A stretch of 34,049 nucleotides of DNA from CAZAKZ01 sp964485695 (lineage in GTDB: Bacteria > Planctomycetota > JAFGQW01), in assembly GCA_964485695.1 (NCBI GenBank), contig CAZAKZ010000054.1, forward strand, positions 1 to 34,049. The letters are read 5' to 3'. The notes beneath the pieces were generated by a model, which searched no databases, was not told the DNA's origin, and saw nothing but the letters and a program-made list of their open reading frames with translations. The translations under genes were made by a program, and so were the position numbers. This document shows, one piece after another, positions 31,539 through 34,049 of the stretch; the stretch's first letter is position 1, and each line of letters opens with the position of its first letter.

Positions 31539-32797
31539 TGCGCCTGATGCTCTGGTTGTGGCTTCTGGCCTCCCTGGCTCCCGGCCAGGTGGACGTCCGG
31601 TTCCCTCCGCTGAAGACGTCCGCGGATCGGAAAGCCCTGGAGGAGGCCGGACGCCTCGAGAAGGCAAGGCGTCCGGCAGCGGCCCGGGAGGTCCTGGAAA
31701 GTCACCTCCGCGATTCCGACCACCCCGCCCTCTGGTTCACCCTGGGGACTCTGCGCTCCCGGTTGAAGGACTTCGCCGGTGCCGAGGCGGCATTCCGCAA
31801 GGCCCTGGAGAAAACTCCCGGCCATGCCACGACGTTGCGCAACCTGGCCGTGTCCCTGATCAAACAGGGGCGGGGCCCGGCCGCGGTTCCCTTCCTGAGC
31901 CGCGCTTTGAAGTACGGGGGAATGGATGCCGACCTCCTGGTCTGGCTCGCCGCGCTCCACCTGGAGCTTGGGGACGTCCTGGCGGCCGAGACCGCGTACC
32001 GAAGAGCCCTTCTCCTCGATCCCGAGAATCCGGCCATCCGGGTGGGCCTGATCACCGCACTCCGGCGCAAGAGCGACCTGGAGGAGGCCGTACGGACGGG
32101 CGAGGAGGCCCTCGGTCTCTTTCCCCTCCACACCCCCCTGATCACCCATCTGGCCGACGCCCACATCCGCAAGGGAGACTACGGCGCAGCCACGGATCTT
32201 CTCGAAATGCTCCGCCTTCTTGGCCGCTGCCGACCCGCGGTCCTCCAGGTCCTGGGCGACCTCCACTTCCACGCCCGCCGCTACCGGGAAGCCGCAGAGG
32301 TCTACGGGCAGGCTCACGTCGCGGGCGTCAGGGACGCACAGACCCGGATGCGCTGGAGTCTCTCACTGGCGCACGAGAAGAACACGGCCAGGGCGTCCGA
32401 GGTGCTGGAGGCCCTGCTGAAGGACGACCCGAAAAACGGCCTTGCCTGGTTCTGGCTGGGAAAGACCCGGCGCGAAATGGGACACGCTGATCGGGCCATG
32501 GAGGCCCTGTCGAAGGCCGCCGGGCTGCTGGAGGACCGGGGAAAGGTATTTCTCGAAATCGCCTCGATTCACCTGGGAAAAAATCGCCTCGATGAAGCAA
32601 AATCTGCATTCCTCGATGCCGCAAAGGATTCCGCCCTTGCGGCCCGGGCCTGGAAGGGTCTGGGGGATGTGGCCTTGAAATCGGGGCACCCACGGCTCGC
32701 CCTCCATAACTACCGCCATGCCCTGGAGCTGGATCCCTCCGACCTCGAAATCCGTCGCGCCCTTGCCGCCCTCGAGCCCGAGCAGCCACGACCGTAG
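31538..32797 (+). CDS. TPR-repeat protein, last gene of the TonB operon
   Basis: A 419-residue exported tetratricopeptide repeat protein. The start ATG 31538 overlaps the tonB stop by one base (TGATG) with GGAGG about seven bases upstream; a short signal peptide (MRLMLWLWLLASLAPGQ) follows. Eight or more TPR-type repeats span most of the protein, for example ALWFTLGTLRSRLKDFAGAE, LLVWLAALHLELGDVLAAE, AVLQVLGDLHFHARRYREAA and a final KGLGDVALKSGHPRLALHNY. TPR proteins close TtpC-type TonB operons in other bacteria and are thought to scaffold the periplasmic complex. The role here is inferred from context. Confidence 0.88.
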   Translation: MRLMLWLWLLASLAPGQVDVRFPPLKTSADRKALEEAGRLEKARRPAAAREVLESHLRDSDHPALWFTLGTLRSRLKDFAGAEAAFRKALEKTPGHATTLRNLAVSLIKQGRGPAAVPFLSRALKYGGMDADLLVWLAALHLELGDVLAAETAYRRALLLDPENPAIRVGLITALRRKSDLEEAVRTGEEALGLFPLHTPLITHLADAHIRKGDYGAATDLLEMLRLLGRCRPAVLQVLGDLHFHARRYREAAEVYGQAHVAGVRDAQTRMRWSLSLAHEKNTARASEVLEALLKDDPKNGLAWFWLGKTRREMGHADRAMEALSKAAGLLEDRGKVFLEIASIHLGKNRLDEAKSAFLDAAKDSALAARAWKGLGDVALKSGHPRLALHNYRHALELDPSDLEIRRALAALEPEQPRP

Positions 32798-32846
32798 AGG
32801 GGTCTCATTTCTGGCTTTGGTCTCAGTTCGAGCCCTCAGTTTGACG

Positions 32847-32883
32847 ATACTCCGACCATGTCGAGGAGATCGTAGCGGAGTAT
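32847..32883 (+). promoter_or_regulatory. Inverted-repeat operator candidate upstream of the AAA+ gene
   Basis: ATACTCCG (32847-32854) and CGGAGTAT (32876-32883) are perfect reverse complements separated by 21 bases. TTGACG (32841-32846), a -35-like hexamer, lies directly before the left arm, and the right arm ends 12 bases before the AGGAG/ATG of the AAA+ gene. The 29-base centre spacing is close to three helical turns, as for a looping or dimer-of-dimers regulator, possibly the gene's own product. Confidence 0.4.
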
Positions 32884-32902
32884 TCATACGCAGGAGTGGC
32901 TC

Positions 32903-33889
32903 ATGGCCAACGTTCAACAGGCGCATCGTCTCAGCGCTTTAAACAAGTGTTTCGAGGGATTACGGTATGACCAGAACGTCCCCTTCCGGCCCGTAGACGT
33001 GGTGAAGGATCTCGACGTCCTGGAAAAGGCCCTGGAGTGGACCCGCGGTTCGGCGGACCGTGCCTTGCCGATTTTACTCACGGGAGATACCGGAACGGAG
33101 ATCGCCTTCCTGGCCAAAGCGCTCCACCACGGTGGAGCCCGCCGCGAGAAACCGTTTATCACGGCGCTCGTCATCGGAGGATCCCCGGTAAGTTACGCCG
33201 ACCATCTGGTCGGGACCAACAATCACAAGCCCGGTCTCCTTCGGGCAGCCCACGGCGGAACGCTCTTCATCGAGGAGACGGCCAACCTCACCCTGGACGC
33301 GCAGAAGGTCCTGTACGAGGTCATCACCCGGGGTCAGTTCGAATCGGGTGGCCAGAAGACACAGGTGGACGTTCAGGTCATGGCCGCCACCCGGAAAGAC
33401 CTGGCTGCCCAGGTCGCCCAGGGCGAGTTCCTCCCGGAACTCAAGGAGGTCCTCTTCGCGAGCACGATTCACATCTCGCCTCTGGCCGAACGCAGGGAGG
33501 AAATCCCCCATCTGGCCAGGGAGCTCATTCTCCGGTTCGCCGAGGAGGAGGGTCTCATTCCTCCGCGCCTCACCCCCAGAGCGGAAGAGCTCCTCAAGAC
33601 CTACGACTGGCCGGGAAATCTGCGGGAACTTCGCAGCATCATCGAGCGAGCCATGTTGCTGGCCTGCGAGGAAGAGCTGGATGCCCGCCACCTGCCAGCG
33701 GAGATTTCCAGGGCCACCGGCGCGGGAATCCGGCCCGCGGGTGAGATCATCCCCTTCATCGAAGAGGAACGCGCCATCCTGAAGCATGCCCTCGAAGTCA
33801 CCGGGGGAAAGATACCCGAGGCTGCAAAGAGGTTGGCCATTGGACGCGCCACCCTCTACCGGAAAGTGAAGAAATACAACCTGCGTTGA
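32903..33889 (+). CDS. Degenerate sigma54-activator-like AAA+ regulator with Fis-type HTH
   Basis: A 328-residue DNA-binding regulator related to NtrC-type activators. ATG 32903 has AGGAG seven bases upstream. There is no receiver or GAF domain. The AAA+ core (~30-265) is recognisable from AAHGGTLFIEETANLTLDAQK (Walker B region), AATRKDL (161-167), SPLAERREEIPHLARELI and YDWPGNLRELRSIIERA (sensor II). A C-terminal Fis-type helix-turn-helix follows (AAKRLAIGRATLYRKVKKYNL). Key parts are changed: Walker A reads GDTGTEIAFLA, lacking the Gly-Lys of GxxGTGKE; the GAFTGA loop is replaced by GTNNHKPG; Walker B DE is EE; the FRxDLYYRL arginine-finger segment is FLPELKEVLF. It is therefore unlikely to hydrolyse ATP or remodel sigma54 polymerase and may act as a plain DNA-binding regulator. 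It lies 105 bases after the TonB operon. Confidence 0.85.
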   Translation: MANVQQAHRLSALNKCFEGLRYDQNVPFRPVDVVKDLDVLEKALEWTRGSADRALPILLTGDTGTEIAFLAKALHHGGARREKPFITALVIGGSPVSYADHLVGTNNHKPGLLRAAHGGTLFIEETANLTLDAQKVLYEVITRGQFESGGQKTQVDVQVMAATRKDLAAQVAQGEFLPELKEVLFASTIHISPLAERREEIPHLARELILRFAEEEGLIPPRLTPRAEELLKTYDWPGNLRELRSIIERAMLLACEEELDARHLPAEISRATGAGIRPAGEIIPFIEEERAILKHALEVTGGKIPEAAKRLAIGRATLYRKVKKYNLR

Positions 33890-33893
33890 CCCT

Positions 33894-33918
33894 CAGGGGG
33901 CCCACCGGGGCTCCCCTG
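33894..33918 (+). repeat. GC-rich hairpin after the AAA+ gene
   Basis: CAGGGG-GCCC pairs with GGGC-T-CCCCTG around an ACCG loop, giving a 10-bp stem with one bulged T, five bases after the stop codon. It precedes the intrinsic terminator. Confidence 0.5.
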
Positions 33919-33930
33919 CTACCCAATAGA

Positions 33931-33981
33931 AAGAAGAGCGGATAAAAAGGGTTCTACCCTTCTTACTCGCTCTTCTTTTTT
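33931..33981 (+). terminator. Nested intrinsic terminator
   Basis: The outer stem AAGAAGAGCG (33931-33940) pairs perfectly with CGCTCTTCTT (33968-33977) and runs into TTTTTT (33976-33981). A second hairpin, AAGGGT-TCT-ACCCTT (33947-33961), sits inside the loop. It probably ends the transcript of the AAA+ gene; the A-rich left arm would also allow termination from the other strand. Confidence 0.85.
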
Positions 33982-34009
33982 GTACGGTTTCCGGGCTAAA
34001 TAGCCGGTC

Positions 34010-34049
34010 ATGATTCGTAGCATTCAGCATTATGCCGCCCTTCGCTTCG
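34010..34049 (+). CDS. Possible start of a gene cut by the window edge
   Basis: An ATG at 34010 opens a frame that stays open to the end of the window and reads MIRSIQHYAALRF. It lies 28 bases after the terminator. There is no Shine-Dalgarno sequence before it, and 13 codons are too few to name a product. Confidence 0.25.
   Translation, partial: MIRSIQHYAALRF

Noticed and set aside
1..34049. CRISPR array, tRNA, rRNA or insertion sequence
   Set aside because: I saw no regularly spaced direct repeats, cloverleaf, rRNA motif, transposase or terminal inverted repeats; a covariance-model scan would be needed to exclude small RNAs.
1..34049. Anti-phage defence system
   Set aside because: No nuclease, methyltransferase, toxin or reverse transcriptase-like product is present; the AAA+ protein is clearly of the NtrC branch.

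Overview
The window is GC-rich bacterial DNA with mostly short intergenic gaps. I count 22 full-length or near-full-length protein genes, one possible gene fragment at the left edge and one possible gene start cut by the right edge. I recognise no rRNA, tRNA, CRISPR array or insertion sequence. The organism looks Gram-negative (TonB/ExbB/ExbD, lipoprotein, N-acetylglucosamine-6-phosphate deacetylase). The many secreted beta-propeller proteins with one shared C-terminal module, plus a small conserved 88-residue protein of a type I remember from Planctomycetes, suggest a Planctomycetota-like lineage. That assignment is inference, not something the sequence proves.

Layout. Positions 1-7864 and 10539-15185 are an accessory, cell-surface region. 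They hold secreted propeller-type proteins (2347-3558, 3890-5341, 10539-11864, 12163-13533, 13818-15185, and a truncated one at 28-423), a secreted beta-helix protein (5635-7164), a lipoprotein (7319-7864) and an M20 peptidase (925-2118). A seventh propeller protein lies at 21781-23055. The six complete propellers and the beta-helix protein end in what looks like the same module of about 100-115 residues. Within this region an MBOAT O-acyltransferase (8016-9431) is followed by an SGNH-type protein (9452-10519), the usual pairing for acetylating an exported polysaccharide.

The centre and right are more housekeeping: carA-carB (15663-19942, overlapping by 4 bases), a MgtC/DUF4010 membrane protein, a small conserved protein, nagA divergent from a PTS EIIA-like gene, an ArnT-like glycosyltransferase and a Nudix hydrolase. 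The carAB pair has signature segments that resemble eukaryotic CPS II (CAD) more than E. coli CarAB.

The right end (27590-32797) is a tightly overlapping six-gene operon: DUF3450-like coiled-coil protein, long ExbB/TolQ protein with an N-terminal periplasmic domain (TtpC-like), short ExbB, ExbD, TonB, TPR protein. It is an energy-transducing inner-membrane complex for outer-membrane transport, with no TonB-dependent receptor in the window. Just after it lies a sigma54-activator-like AAA+ gene (32903-33889) whose Walker A lysine, GAFTGA loop and arginine-finger region are all missing or altered. It is preceded by a perfect 8-bp inverted repeat and followed by strong terminator structures.

The most promising leads are the shared C-terminal module on different secreted scaffolds, the degenerate AAA+ regulator beside the TonB operon, and the CAD-like carAB pair.
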